This document shows positions 1 through 8,504 of a stretch of 64,000 nucleotides of DNA, in pieces. Position 1 is the stretch's first letter. Every line of letters begins with the position of its first letter. The position numbers and the translations under genes were made by a program. Source of the DNA: Deinococcus malanensis (GTDB lineage Bacteria > Deinococcota > Deinococci > Deinococcales > Deinococcaceae); NCBI RefSeq assembly GCF_014647655.1, contig NZ_BMPP01000008.1, positions 62,001 to 126,000 of the forward strand. Reading direction: 5' to 3'. Below the pieces are notes generated by a model. That model was not told the DNA's origin and searched no databases. It saw nothing but the letters and a program-made list of their open reading frames with translations.

Positions 1-1
1 A

Positions 2-52
2 TCTGGCACGGCTGCAGTGGTGGCCCCCGGAGGCCGCGCCAGCTTCACCTGA
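2..52 (+). CDS. Possible 3' end of an upstream gene
   Basis: The frame starting at base 2 stays open for 16 codons and stops with TGA at 50-52. Codon third positions are mostly G or C, as in neighbouring genes. Too little remains to name a product. The 74 bases after it hold an imperfect inverted repeat (GGACG/CGTCC near 91-110) and the promoter of the next gene. Confidence 0.3.
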   Translation, partial: SGTAAVVAPGGRASFT

Positions 53-114
53 ACGGCTGCTGTAGAAAGCCGGTGTGAAGGGACGCTGAGTCCAACGTCC
101 CAGGGGTCCGGGCG

Positions 115-120
115 TATGCT
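115..120 (+). promoter_or_regulatory. -10 box TATGCT for leaderless cytochrome gene
   Basis: TATGCT ends six bases before the ATG at 127. No Shine-Dalgarno sequence lies between them. Confidence 0.65.
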
Positions 121-126
121 GTCCCT

Positions 127-1029
127 ATGAACAGAACGCGGAACACTCATTGGGTGGCGGGCAGCGTGGTGTCCTGGATGCTGGGCGTCACGCTGGGCGT
201 CATTCTGGGCATTACCCTGCTGATTGCCACGCCCCTCATGATGCGTCCCGCACAGACGGCAGCCGCCGCTGAAGGCAACCAGGCCGGCGGTCAGGAGCAG
301 GAGGGGGGCAGCGAGTCGGTCTCGGGCATGGAGTCCCCCGGCGGTGAGGGCGAGGGAACCACAGGTACCCCCCAGGATGACCGCGAGGGCGCCACGGCCG
401 GGGGAGAAGGTGCGGGCGGCGACGATGACAGCACCGGCATGGGCCCCGAGGGCGGCGAGGTGGGCAACACCGGGACCGGGGCAGCCAGAACCAGCAACGA
501 CAACCAGGATATCGCCACCGAGGACGCTGGGGAGGACGATCCCGCCCGGCAGCGCAGCGTCGAGGCTCCGGAGGGCAGTGAGGCCGCCGGCCCGGATGGT
601 AAAGGCATTCAGGAAATCGGCACCGAGCACAACAGTCCTGGCACAGGTGAAGGCGGTGAGGGTAGTGGCCAGCAAAATGAGAAGGACACGCCCGCCGCAG
701 GAGAGGGCGGCACGGGGGACACCGGGACTGGCACGCCGGGCACCGGCACCACAAATGCTGGAAACGCAGCCGCTGGAAACCCAGGCGCTGGCAAGACCCT
801 GTTCGCCACTTCCTGCGGCGGCTGCCATGGTCAGAACGGCGAGGGTGGCATCGGGCCGGCCATGACCGACGACGCCAACAAGTGGACCCTGGCCCAGTTC
901 ACCGCCGCGGTGCGCCAGGGCAAGGCTCCTGACCGTGAACTGGGGCCGAACATGCCCCGCTTCTCCGAGGCGCAGCTGTCCGACGCCGACCTGGCCAGCA
1001 TTCATGCGTATGTGACCAGCCTGAACTGA
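127..1029 (+). CDS. Membrane-anchored c-type cytochrome with long acidic linker
   Basis: 300 aa. A hydrophobic segment at about residues 17-39 can act as an uncleaved anchor. Residues 45-220 are a low-complexity Gly/Glu/Ala/Thr stretch with almost no hydrophobic residues. The last 80 residues form a cytochrome c domain: CGGCH (C230, C233, H234) binds haem covalently and M276 in a PNMPRF context is the likely sixth ligand. It probably carries electrons on the outer face of the membrane, with the haem domain held away on a flexible tether. Its partner is unknown. It appears monocistronic, with its own -10 box and a strong terminator directly after it. Confidence 0.88.
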   Translation: MNRTRNTHWVAGSVVSWMLGVTLGVILGITLLIATPLMMRPAQTAAAAEGNQAGGQEQEGGSESVSGMESPGGEGEGTTGTPQDDREGATAGGEGAGGDDDSTGMGPEGGEVGNTGTGAARTSNDNQDIATEDAGEDDPARQRSVEAPEGSEAAGPDGKGIQEIGTEHNSPGTGEGGEGSGQQNEKDTPAAGEGGTGDTGTGTPGTGTTNAGNAAAGNPGAGKTLFATSCGGCHGQNGEGGIGPAMTDDANKWTLAQFTAAVRQGKAPDRELGPNMPRFSEAQLSDADLASIHAYVTSLN

Positions 1030-1056
1030 AGGTTTTAAGGACAGATTTCACGGATA

Positions 1057-1092
1057 ACGCCGCCTGGGAAACCAGGCGGCGTCTTCTCTGAG
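1057..1092 (+). terminator. Rho-independent terminator after cytochrome gene
   Basis: Perfect 11-bp stem (ACGCCGCCTGG with CCAGGCGGCGT) and a GAAA loop at 1057-1082, followed by CTTCTCT. Confidence 0.8.
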
Positions 1093-1159
1093 TCTAGCAT
1101 AGCGCCGTCCCCCCGCCGTGTCTGCCGGGGATCTTCCAACAGGGCTGGCGGGCCGCTCC

Positions 1160-1165
1160 TACACT
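1160..1165 (+). promoter_or_regulatory. -10 box TACACT for ABC transporter gene
   Basis: TACACT lies nine bases before the ATG at 1175, which favours that start over the GTG at 1118. Confidence 0.5.
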
Positions 1166-1174
1166 GCCGGGGCC

Positions 1175-3016
1175 ATGCGCCAACCCCTGAATTCCACCGC
1201 ACCGCGCCCTGGAGAACTCTTCGGCGTGATTTTCCGTACCCTGCCTGACCTGTGGCGCTGCGCCCCAGGGCTTATTTCGCTGCTGCTGGCGGTGGTCGTG
1301 GTGCAGGGACTGGTGCCCGCGGTCAGCGTGTTCCTGAGCAAGTGGACCATTGACGGCATCGGGCGCCTTGCTTCGGGCGGCGAGGCCAACCTGACCCTGC
1401 TGGCGCTGGCCTGGGCCGCCACCGCCCTGGTCGGGCAACTGACGAACGTGGGCGGTACGGTGCTGCAGGGCCATGCGGCCGACCACTTCACCGTCAGCAC
1501 GGTTACCAGCCTGATGCGCAAGATGCAGGCGCTGCCGGGTCTGGACGTCGTTGAAGACCCCCGGTTCCATGACGATGTCGAAACGCTTCAGACCGGAGCC
1601 CGATTTCGTCCGCTGAATCTGGTGGCCACCCTCCTGGGGCTGCTGCGCGCGGTGGTCGGCGTTCTGGGCGTGGCCGGCGCCCTGCTGGTCATCGGCTGGT
1701 GGGTACCGCTGGTGGTGGTGGCCGGCATTCTGCCGCTGGCACACGCCCAGATCCGCTTGCGGGAGGTTGGCTGGAGCCTGGCCATCCAGCGCACCCAGGA
1801 GGCGCGGGAACTGGCCTACGACCAGCAGGTCGGCATGCGTCACGAGTACGCCAAGGAGGTCCGGCTGTACGACCTGATGCCTTACCTGCTGGGCCGCTAC
1901 CAGCGCGGGGCTCTGGCCTATCAGGGCGTGATGCGCGGCATGCGCAACAGACAGGTGGTGGGTGTGCTGCCGCATCAGGCGCTGGCCCTGGCCGTCACCG
2001 CCGGGCTGTTTGCCTACGCCGTGTGGCGCGCCGGGCAGGGCACCCTGAGTGCCGGGGATGTGGTGCTGGTCATCACCGCCCTGGCGCAGGTGCGCGAAAG
2101 TCTGGGCAGCGTGGCCGAGTACCTGGGCATGGGCACCGAGCACCTGCGCTGGTTCCAGAAATACCATGACTTCCTGGACGCGGCCCCCCGGGTAGCGCCG
2201 CCCGCCGAGCCCAGGCCGGTGCCCTCGCGCCTGACCCTGACATTGCAGAACGTGTCGTTTGGCTACCGCGACCTGCCGCCAGTGCTGGACAACGTTTCTG
2301 TGACCATTCCTGAGGGCCAGACCGTGGCCATCGTGGGCGAGAACGGCGCGGGGAAGACCACGCTGGTCAAGCTGCTGCTGCGGTTCTACGACCCCAACGC
2401 AGGTCAGATTCTTCTGGGCGAGGAGGGTGAGCAGGTGGACCTGCGGAAGGTGGACATCGCGGCCTGGCGCACGCAGGTCGCTGCCGTCTTCCAGGATTTC
2501 GCGCGCTTCGAGTGGACCCTGCGCGACAACATCCTGCTGGGCCACTCCGAGGAAGACGCCCGGCTGGCTCAGGCGGTCTTCAGCAGTGGTCTGGCGGCGG
2601 CCCTGGACCGCGTCAACAACGGCCTGGACGCGCGCATCGGGCAGACGTTCGGGGGTGTGGACCTGTCCGGCGGCCAGTGGCAGAAGCTGGCCACCGCGCG
2701 GGCGCTCTACCGCGACGCCCGCGTACTGATTCTGGACGAGCCCACCGCAGCGCTGGACCCCCGAAGTGAGGCCGAGGTCTTCGGTGCGTTTGCAGCACTC
2801 AGCCGGGGCCGCACGACCCTGCTGATCACCCACCGCCTGGGCAGCGTGCTGATGGCCGACCGCATTCTGGTCATGAAACAGGGCCGCCTGATTGAAGACG
2901 GCACGCACGCCGAACTGCTCGCGCGCGGCGGTGAATACGCCGAACTGTGGCGGCTTCAGGCCAGCCAGTACGACGATGCGGCGCCGGTTCTGGAGCCCGC
3001 CGGTTCAGAGGTGTAG
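1175..3016 (+). CDS. ABC exporter half-transporter (fused membrane and ATPase domains)
   Basis: 613 aa. The N-terminal half has about six hydrophobic segments typical of an ABC exporter membrane domain. The C-terminal ATPase has Walker A GENGAGKTT (near residue 389), the signature LSGGQWQK (near 498), Walker B VLILDEPT and the H-loop histidine in LLITHRLGS. One chain carries a single membrane and ATPase set, so the working exporter should be a dimer. Substrate cannot be told from sequence; relatives move lipids, peptides or drugs. It stands alone with its own -10 box. An in-frame GTG at 1118 would add 19 residues but overlaps the promoter. Confidence 0.9.
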   Translation: MRQPLNSTAPRPGELFGVIFRTLPDLWRCAPGLISLLLAVVVVQGLVPAVSVFLSKWTIDGIGRLASGGEANLTLLALAWAATALVGQLTNVGGTVLQGHAADHFTVSTVTSLMRKMQALPGLDVVEDPRFHDDVETLQTGARFRPLNLVATLLGLLRAVVGVLGVAGALLVIGWWVPLVVVAGILPLAHAQIRLREVGWSLAIQRTQEARELAYDQQVGMRHEYAKEVRLYDLMPYLLGRYQRGALAYQGVMRGMRNRQVVGVLPHQALALAVTAGLFAYAVWRAGQGTLSAGDVVLVITALAQVRESLGSVAEYLGMGTEHLRWFQKYHDFLDAAPRVAPPAEPRPVPSRLTLTLQNVSFGYRDLPPVLDNVSVTIPEGQTVAIVGENGAGKTTLVKLLLRFYDPNAGQILLGEEGEQVDLRKVDIAAWRTQVAAVFQDFARFEWTLRDNILLGHSEEDARLAQAVFSSGLAAALDRVNNGLDARIGQTFGGVDLSGGQWQKLATARALYRDARVLILDEPTAALDPRSEAEVFGAFAALSRGRTTLLITHRLGSVLMADRILVMKQGRLIEDGTHAELLARGGEYAELWRLQASQYDDAAPVLEPAGSEV

Positions 3017-3113
3017 GCGCTGAGGCTGACGGCCAGAGGCCAGGACTGCAGTTCACAACAGGTAAATTCAAGGCCTACATTGAGAGGACGCGGGCGGTGC
3101 GCCTTGAACAATC

Positions 3114-3833
3114 CTAGAGTTTGTCCCCCACATGTATGGCCGCGATGCCGAAGGTCAGTCGCTGATAGCGGCTGCGGAAGCCGGTGGCGCGCATCAGCCC
3201 GGCTAATCGCTCGGGGTCAGGGAAGGCCAGCACGCTTTCCGGCAGGTAGGTGTACGCCCCGGCGTTGCCGCTGATCAGCGCGCCGATACGCGGCAGCACC
3301 TGCTGGAAGTAGAAGCGGAACACGCTGCCAAAGAGCCCTCTGGCGGGTGGCGGAAACTCCAGGATCACGGCCCGCCCCCCCGGGCGCAGCACCCGGTGAA
3401 ACTCGGCCAGCCCCCGGGCGTAGTCCGCGAAATTACGAAACCCGAACGAGCAGGTCACCGTGTCGAAGCTGGCATCCGGATAGGGAAGATTCAGGGCGTC
3501 GCCTTCTTCCAGGGTGATCTCCAGGTAGCGCGCCCGCGCCTTTTCCCGGCCGATCTCCAGCATCTGCGGCACGAAATCGCTGCCGACCACCTCAGCCTGT
3601 GGAGCGCGCGCCTTGAGCTCCAGTGCAAAATCGGCCGTGCCGGTGGCCACATCCAGAATGCGCTTCGGCCCCAATGCGAGCGCCTCGGCGGCGGCGGCCC
3701 GGCGCCACGAGCGGTCCACACCGAGGCTCAGCACACGGTTGAGCAGGTCATACCGCGGCGCGATGCTGGCAAACATGGCCTGCACGTCCCTGCCCTTGTC
3801 CTGGCGATCTCCCACCGGCGGCCTGTTCGTCAT
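3114..3833 (-). CDS. menG: Demethylmenaquinone methyltransferase (MenG/UbiE)
   Basis: 239 aa class I SAM methyltransferase of the UbiE family that methylates demethylmenaquinone, the last step of menaquinone synthesis. The family N-terminus (VQAMFASIAPRYDLLNRV) is complete. SAM motif I is ILDVATGTADFAL, followed by the UbiE signature around FRNFADYARGLAEFHRVLRPGG. The frame stays open upstream, but that extension lies under the neighbouring acetyltransferase gene in another frame, so the ATG at 3833 is the start, supported by its -10 box. It complements mqnA and mqnE at 31.7-34.2 kb. Confidence 0.93.
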   Translation of the reverse strand: MTNRPPVGDRQDKGRDVQAMFASIAPRYDLLNRVLSLGVDRSWRRAAAAEALALGPKRILDVATGTADFALELKARAPQAEVVGSDFVPQMLEIGREKARARYLEITLEEGDALNLPYPDASFDTVTCSFGFRNFADYARGLAEFHRVLRPGGRAVILEFPPPARGLFGSVFRFYFQQVLPRIGALISGNAGAYTYLPESVLAFPDPERLAGLMRATGFRSRYQRLTFGIAAIHVGDKL

Positions 3834-3840
3834 AGCGCCG

Positions 3841-3846
3841 ATGATA
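3841..3846 (-). promoter_or_regulatory. -10 box TATCAT for menG
   Basis: TATCAT on the minus strand, seven bases before the ATG at 3833. Confidence 0.6.
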
Positions 3847-3882
3847 GGGCCCCCCGGGTGGGACAGACCGGAAGAACGTGGA

Positions 3883-4272
3883 TCAGCCCAGCCGGAGCAG
3901 CCCGGCTGCTGTGGGCCCAAAGCCACAGCGGGCATAGAAGCCTGCCAGATGAGGCTCGAAATCCACATGCAGCCAGTGCGCGCCGCCCGCCCGGGCCGAG
4001 GCTGCAGCCTCCTCCACCAGACGCACGCCGATACCACGCCTCTGGTGGTCCGGATGCACCGTGGTATCCAGCAGGAAAGCGTGCCGGCCGCCGTCCCAGG
4101 CCACATTGACGAAGCCGATCAGGGTGGGACCCTCGTAGGCGCAGACCCAGGTCAGGCTGCGCGCCAGAATGCCGGGCCAGCTGCTGCCGTCCTCCTGCCC
4201 ACCCCAGGCAGCACGGACCAGTTCGGTCAGCGCGGCGAACTCGACCGTCTCGCGGACGCGGTAGCGGATCAA
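3883..4272 (-). CDS. GNAT-family N-acetyltransferase
   Basis: About 129 aa. It has the GNAT core: a beta-strand ending in HAFLLDTTVHPDHQRRGIG, where the QRRGIG loop binds acetyl-CoA pyrophosphate, then an amphipathic helix (LVEEAAASARAGG) and the C-terminal FYARCGF motif. Substrate is unknown. No ATG lies at a suitable place after the upstream synthase stop (4283-4285); TTG at 4272 is the first plausible start, though the spacing to the GAGGGG before it is poor. An in-frame start inside the upstream gene cannot be excluded. It probably shares a transcript with that gene, which ends 10 bases upstream. Confidence 0.75.
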   Translation of the reverse strand: MIRYRVRETVEFAALTELVRAAWGGQEDGSSWPGILARSLTWVCAYEGPTLIGFVNVAWDGGRHAFLLDTTVHPDHQRRGIGVRLVEEAAASARAGGAHWLHVDFEPHLAGFYARCGFGPTAAGLLRLG

Positions 4273-4282
4273 CCCCTCACGC

Positions 4283-5470
4283 CTAACGGATGACGCCCAG
4301 GGCCCGGCCGACCTGTGCGTAGGCGGCCAGCGCCTGATCGAGGTCCTCACGGGTGTGCTCGGCGGTCACGATGTTGCGGATGCGGGCCAGGTTGCGCGGC
4401 ACGGTGGGGAAGCCCAGACCGACCGCAAAGATGCCCAGGTCGAACAGCTGACGGCTGGCCTCGAAGGCCGCGCTGGCTTCGCCGAAGACCACCGGCGTGA
4501 TGGGCGTCACGCTGCCCATGATGTCGAAGCCCAGACCCTCGAGCTCGGTCTTGAAGTAGCGGGTGTTGTCCCACAAGCGCTCCATCAGGCTGGGGTCGCG
4601 CTGCACCTCGTCGAGCGCGGCGCTCAGGGCGCCCACCACGGCCGGAGGCTGCGCGGTGGAAAACAGGTACGGCCGGGCGCGGTTGATCAGCAGCTGGCGC
4701 AGGTCGGCGTGCCCGGCCGCGTAGCCGCCCACGCCCCCCCAGGCCTTACTGAGCGTGCCGACCTGAATGACATCGTCGGCATACTCGAAGCCGAAGTGGT
4801 GAACCGTGCCGCGTCCCTGCGCGCCCATGACGCCCGAGCCGTGGGCGTCGTCCACGTAGGTCACGGCGCCGAACTCGCGGGCCACCGCCACCAGCCGGTC
4901 GAGCGGAGCCAGGTCGCCGTCCATGCTGAACACGCCGTCGGTGACGACCAGCTTCAGGCCGTCGGTGTCGTTTTCCGCGAGGATACGCCGCAGATCCTCC
5001 GGGTCCGCATGCTTGAAGACCTTCTTGGTCGCCTTGGTCAGGCGCAGTCCGTCGATGATGCTGGCGTGGTTCAGCTCGTCGCTGACAACCAGGTCGCCTT
5101 CCCGCAGCAGGGCGCCCAGCACGCCCTGGTTGGTGGTGAAGCCGCTGTGCAGCACCAGTGCGCTGCCGGTGTGCTTGAAGTCGGCAATCTGACGCTCGAA
5201 GTCCTCGTGGATGCGCAGTGTTCCGGCAATGGTGCGCACGGCGCCCGCCCCGGCGCCCCACTCGCGCAGGTACTGCTCGGCGCGGGCTTTGAGCGCCGGA
5301 TGGTCGGCAAAGCCCAGGTAGTTGTTGCTGGCAAGGTTCACGACCTCCCGGCCGTCCACCCGGGTGCGGGCACGGTTGGCACTGTCCAGCACCCGCGGGT
5401 GAATCAGCAGCCCCGATTCGCGCAGGCTGGACAGCTCTTGAGTCAGGCGTTCGGACAGGGAGGTGGTCAT
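4283..5470 (-). CDS. Glycine C-acetyltransferase / 8-amino-7-oxononanoate synthase family enzyme
   Basis: 395 aa PLP enzyme of the alpha-oxoamine synthase family. It condenses an acyl-CoA with an amino acid: glycine plus acetyl-CoA for KBL, alanine plus pimeloyl-CoA for BioF. K242 in GTLSKAWGG forms the Schiff base, D208 and H210 in VDDAHGSG hold the cofactor, and NNYLGF is the family N-terminal motif. Length matches both KBL and BioF. No tdh or other bio gene is next to it, so the choice between glycine/threonine metabolism and biotin synthesis is open; some thermophile relatives do both. Start fixed by the -10 box. Confidence 0.88.
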   Translation of the reverse strand: MTTSLSERLTQELSSLRESGLLIHPRVLDSANRARTRVDGREVVNLASNNYLGFADHPALKARAEQYLREWGAGAGAVRTIAGTLRIHEDFERQIADFKHTGSALVLHSGFTTNQGVLGALLREGDLVVSDELNHASIIDGLRLTKATKKVFKHADPEDLRRILAENDTDGLKLVVTDGVFSMDGDLAPLDRLVAVAREFGAVTYVDDAHGSGVMGAQGRGTVHHFGFEYADDVIQVGTLSKAWGGVGGYAAGHADLRQLLINRARPYLFSTAQPPAVVGALSAALDEVQRDPSLMERLWDNTRYFKTELEGLGFDIMGSVTPITPVVFGEASAAFEASRQLFDLGIFAVGLGFPTVPRNLARIRNIVTAEHTREDLDQALAAYAQVGRALGVIR

Positions 5471-5476
5471 AGCGGC

Positions 5477-5482
5477 AGTCTA
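5477..5482 (-). promoter_or_regulatory. -10 box TAGACT for the oxoamine synthase gene
   Basis: TAGACT, six bases before the ATG at 5470, with no Shine-Dalgarno sequence. Confidence 0.65.
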
Positions 5483-5497
5483 CGGGCGCAGACAGAA

Positions 5498-5523
5498 GCG
5501 GCGCCGGAGTGCTCCGGCGCCGC
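5498..5523 (-). terminator. 12-bp perfect hairpin between lipoprotein operon and synthase gene
   Basis: GCGGCGCCGGAG and CTCCGGCGCCGC separated by two bases. Read on the minus strand it is followed by TTCTGTCT, so it probably ends the lipoprotein transcript just before the next promoter. Confidence 0.6.
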
Positions 5524-5585
5524 GTGGCCTGCTGTCCCGATTTCCTGACTGCCCTATTTTCTGACGGGGGCCCTCAGGCCAGCAT

Positions 5586-6206
5586 TTACTGACTGGTGAC
5601 GGGGGTGGGCTCGTGCAGGGTGTAGCGCTCGACGGCCGCGCTGATCAGGGAACGCTGGTAGGTCGTGCTGTTGAGCGGCAGGTACACATAGTGCTCGGCA
5701 CGTGACCAGCCGGCCTTGAAGGTCCAGCGCTGCTGCATCTCGGGCGCAGCGCTGCGGAAACTGACGTCGGTTGCTTCCGTGCTGTAGGCAACACGGTCGT
5801 GACTCATCAGCGGCAGGACCTCGCCCTCATCGCGGGTGCCGTTGGTGTTGTGGTCGCGCCACATCAGCCATTGCAGCAGCGTGACGCGGGCGCCTGAGGT
5901 GGCCGGAGTCAGGCTGCCCGCCACCACGCCGGCCGGCAGCAGCGTGCTCAGCTCCTGCGCGCGGGCCGATGCTCCCGCCCAGCGGGCGGGGTTGACGGCC
6001 AGAACGGTGGTGCCTGCCGGAACCGGCACCTCGTACACGTTCTCGCCCCGGACGGTGACCAGCGAGAGGTAGCTGCCTGCTGGTGCCGCTGGGAAGCGGA
6101 CTTCGACGCCGGTGGGCAGCGGGGGGCGGCCGCCGTCTGGAGCACTGGGCGCGGCACCGCAGGCCGCCAGCAGCAGAGCGGGAATCAGGAGGGGCAGGCG
6201 CTTCAT
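5586..6206 (-). CDS. Lipoprotein with EF-hand-like loop, paralogue of its neighbour
   Basis: 206 aa. Signal peptide with lipobox LLLAAC (C16), so the protein should be lipid-anchored outside the inner membrane. I recognise no named family. Residues 118-129 (DHNTNGTRDEGE) look like a calcium-binding loop, and the following region shares a layout with the upstream gene: acidic loop, Tyr-Ser, then a GWS-x3-H motif. Its ATG overlaps the stop of the upstream gene (ATGA at 6203-6206) and has GGAGG seven bases before it, so the two are translationally coupled. Confidence 0.75.
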   Translation of the reverse strand: MKRLPLLIPALLLAACGAAPSAPDGGRPPLPTGVEVRFPAAPAGSYLSLVTVRGENVYEVPVPAGTTVLAVNPARWAGASARAQELSTLLPAGVVAGSLTPATSGARVTLLQWLMWRDHNTNGTRDEGEVLPLMSHDRVAYSTEATDVSFRSAAPEMQQRWTFKAGWSRAEHYVYLPLNSTTYQRSLISAAVERYTLHEPTPVTSQ

Positions 6207-6937
6207 TTCGTTCCTCCGGTCTTCAGGCTCTGGCTGATCAGGCGGTTGGTCGGCTCGTGCAGGCGGATGGGCAGCGCGCTGTCCTCTCGCGGTCCACTGT
6301 TCATGGTGACGCGGTACTGGCCCGGCGTGGCGCTGGGCTGCAGAACCTCATGGCGCACCAGCGACCAGCCCTGGGTGCGGGTGCCGGTCTCGGTGCTGTG
6401 GCCGCTGGCGTGACTGAAGCGGTAGGTAAAGGGTGTGGAGGCGTGGCTGTAGATGGTATGGGTGTTGTACAGCTCCTCGCTGACGGAGGGCAGACCGTCG
6501 CCGTTGGCGTCGCGGAACAGCGTGAAGTAGACGTTGCAGGTCAGCACGTTTTCAGGCGTGACCGTGACTGCGGTCATGCCCTGGGCTTCACCGGTAAGGA
6601 AGGGAGAGACACACCCCGGAACCCTCCGCAGTTCGAGCAGTTCGTAACCGCTGAGGTGCACCGACGCGCGGTTGACCTGCTGGGGCGAGGCAGTGCCGGA
6701 GGTCGCCGAGAAGTTCGGGTAGGTGGAGAGCCTCTTGACCTTGACCTGGTGGCCGTCCTGCTGGAAGTAGATGGCACCCAGACGCAGGTCGGCGCTGACC
6801 ATGACTTCGGGGAACTCGAAGCTCAGCGAGACACTGGGGTCGGGCGTAGGTGGGGGTTTGGGGCAGGCAGTCAGCAATGCGCTCAGCGCCACAGAGCCGG
6901 CCAGCCATACGATGTGCTTGGATGGGAAAACCTTCAT
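6203..6937 (-). CDS. Lipoprotein with EF-hand-like loop (first of pair)
   Basis: 244 aa. Signal peptide with lipobox ALLTAC (C25), then a Pro-rich spacer and a beta-rich domain. Residues 143-155 (DANGDGLPSVSEE) resemble a calcium loop, followed by YS and GWSLVRHE, in the same order as the downstream protein. The two look like an old tandem duplication. Function unknown; extracellular calcium-dependent binding or structure is a guess. Confidence 0.75.
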   Translation of the reverse strand: MKVFPSKHIVWLAGSVALSALLTACPKPPPTPDPSVSLSFEFPEVMVSADLRLGAIYFQQDGHQVKVKRLSTYPNFSATSGTASPQQVNRASVHLSGYELLELRRVPGCVSPFLTGEAQGMTAVTVTPENVLTCNVYFTLFRDANGDGLPSVSEELYNTHTIYSHASTPFTYRFSHASGHSTETGTRTQGWSLVRHEVLQPSATPGQYRVTMNSGPREDSALPIRLHEPTNRLISQSLKTGGTK

Positions 6938-6946
6938 GCACCACTC

Positions 6947-6952
6947 ACTGTA
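6947..6952 (-). promoter_or_regulatory. -10 box TACAGT for lipoprotein pair
   Basis: TACAGT, nine bases before the ATG at 6937. Confidence 0.45.
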
Positions 6953-6960
6953 CTCACAAG

Positions 6961-6996
6961 AAAACGGCTGCGCGAGCAGATCTGCCCACGCAGCCG
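6961..6996 (-). terminator. Rho-independent terminator of lpd
   Basis: CGGCTGCG (6965-6972) pairs with CGCAGCCG (6989-6996), with an inner GCAGA/TCTGC stem. On the minus strand TTTTCTTGTG follows. Confidence 0.8.
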
Positions 6997-7012
6997 CCGG
7001 TGAGGCTGGGGC

Positions 7013-8416
7013 TCAGCGGTTCATGATGTGGATGGCCTGCTTGTGTACGGCCTCGGCGGCTTCCAGCACGCTTTCGCCCAGCGTAGGGTGCGCGTGGATG
7101 GTCAGCGCGATGTCGGTGGCGGTGGCGGCCATTTCCAGGGCCAGCCCGGCCTCACCCAGCATGTCGCTGGCATGCGGGCCCACGATGTGCACGCCCAGCA
7201 GCAGGTCGGTGTCCTTCTCCACGACCATCTTCACGAAGCCATCGGTCTGCTGCAGGGTCATGGCGCGGCCCGAGGCGCTGAAGGGGAAGTTGCCGGTCTT
7301 GACCTCGTAGCCCTTGTCCCTGGCTTCCTGCTCGGTCAGGCCCACCCAGGCCAGCTCGGGACTGGTGTACACCACACCGGGAATGGCCACGGCGTCCTGC
7401 TCGGCGGGCTTTCCGGCAATGACCTCGGCGGCCACCAGTCCTTCTTTCATGGCCTTGTGCGCCAGCATGGGATTGCTGGCCACGTCCCCGATGGAGTAGA
7501 TGTGACTGACGTTGGTGCGCTGCTTCTTGTCGGCGGGAATAAAGCCGCGGTCGGTGACCGTGACGCCCGCCGCCTGGGCGTTCAGGCCATCGGTGCGCGG
7601 GCGGCGGCCCACGGCCACCAGCACCCGGTCAAACACTTCAGTCGTCTTCGCGCCGGTCTTCACGTCTTCGAGTTCCACGTGCACGCCGTCGGCCTTCTTC
7701 TCGGCGCGGTTGGCCTTGGTCTGGGTGGCAATCTTGATGCCCTGTTTCTCCATGGACTTCTGGAAGGCCTTGACGGCGTCGGCGTCGGCCCCAGGAATGA
7801 TGGTCGGCAGGAATTCGATGACTTTGACCTGGGCGCCCATGTTGGTGTACACGTGCGCGAATTCGAAGCCGATCACGCCGCCGCCCACGCACAGCATCCG
7901 CGCCGGCACCGGGTCCGGCATGACCAGCGCGCCGGTGGAGTCCACGATGACCTGCTGATCCACGTCCAGGCCCGGCAGCTTGGCCGGCTCGGACCCGGTG
8001 GCGATGATGAAGTTGGCGGCCGTGTAGGTCTTGTCCCCGACCTGCACCGTGTGGTCGTCCACGAAGCTGGCCTGCCCCTGCAGGTGCGTGACCTTGTTCG
8101 CCTTGAACAGGGCGCCCACACCCCCAGTCAGTTTCTTGACGATGCCGTCTTTCCAGCCGTTGAGCTTGGCGATGTCAAGCGTCTGGCCGCTGAAGGTCAG
8201 GCCGAAGTCGGCGGCGTGCCGCGCGGCGGCCACCTGCTCGCCGGCATGCAGCAGCGCCTTGGTAGGAATACAGCCCACATTCAGGCACACGCCACCGACC
8301 GACTCGCGCTCGGCGCAGGCGACCTTGAGGCCCAGCTGCGCGGCGCGGATGGCCGCGTGGTAGCCGCCGGGCCCGGCGCCGATCACCAGCACGTCGAAGT
8401 CATAGGATTTGGTCAT
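7013..8416 (-). CDS. lpd: Dihydrolipoyl dehydrogenase (E3)
   Basis: 467 aa FAD enzyme that reoxidises dihydrolipoyl groups with NAD+ for 2-oxoacid dehydrogenase complexes. It has the FAD motif [11 protein letters not shown], the redox disulphide GGVCLNVGC (C44, C49), an NAD-binding [10 protein letters not shown], and the C-terminal dimer-interface active site HAHPTLGE whose His and Glu act as acid/base. Full family length. No E1 or E2 gene is adjacent, so this E3 probably serves complexes encoded elsewhere. Monocistronic between its -10 box and terminator. Confidence 0.96.
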   Translation of the reverse strand: MTKSYDFDVLVIGAGPGGYHAAIRAAQLGLKVACAERESVGGVCLNVGCIPTKALLHAGEQVAAARHAADFGLTFSGQTLDIAKLNGWKDGIVKKLTGGVGALFKANKVTHLQGQASFVDDHTVQVGDKTYTAANFIIATGSEPAKLPGLDVDQQVIVDSTGALVMPDPVPARMLCVGGGVIGFEFAHVYTNMGAQVKVIEFLPTIIPGADADAVKAFQKSMEKQGIKIATQTKANRAEKKADGVHVELEDVKTGAKTTEVFDRVLVAVGRRPRTDGLNAQAAGVTVTDRGFIPADKKQRTNVSHIYSIGDVASNPMLAHKAMKEGLVAAEVIAGKPAEQDAVAIPGVVYTSPELAWVGLTEQEARDKGYEVKTGNFPFSASGRAMTLQQTDGFVKMVVEKDTDLLLGVHIVGPHASDMLGEAGLALEMAATATDIALTIHAHPTLGESVLEAAEAVHKQAIHIMNR

Positions 8417-8422
8417 GCGCGC

Positions 8423-8428
8423 AGTCTA
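8423..8428 (-). promoter_or_regulatory. -10 box TAGACT for lpd
   Basis: TAGACT, six bases before the ATG at 8416. Confidence 0.65.
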
Positions 8429-8504
8429 ACAACCGTTAGGAGGGGCGTCAGTGACCTGCCGGTATAGCTGGACAGCCCCGACTGACAACCTGTACTGGTC
8501 AATC

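Noticed and set aside
1094..2908. 604-codon open frame antisense to the ABC transporter
   Set aside because: High GC makes long antisense frames common here. The translation is Gln/His-rich with no family motif, and the plus-strand gene is certain.
3834..4106. N-terminal extension of menG to 4106
   Set aside because: The extra residues are out-of-frame reading of the GNAT gene; menG homologues begin at the 3833 ATG, which has a -10 box.
7028..8467. 479-codon frame antisense to lpd
   Set aside because: Same effect; low-complexity translation, no start signals, opposite a clear lpd.
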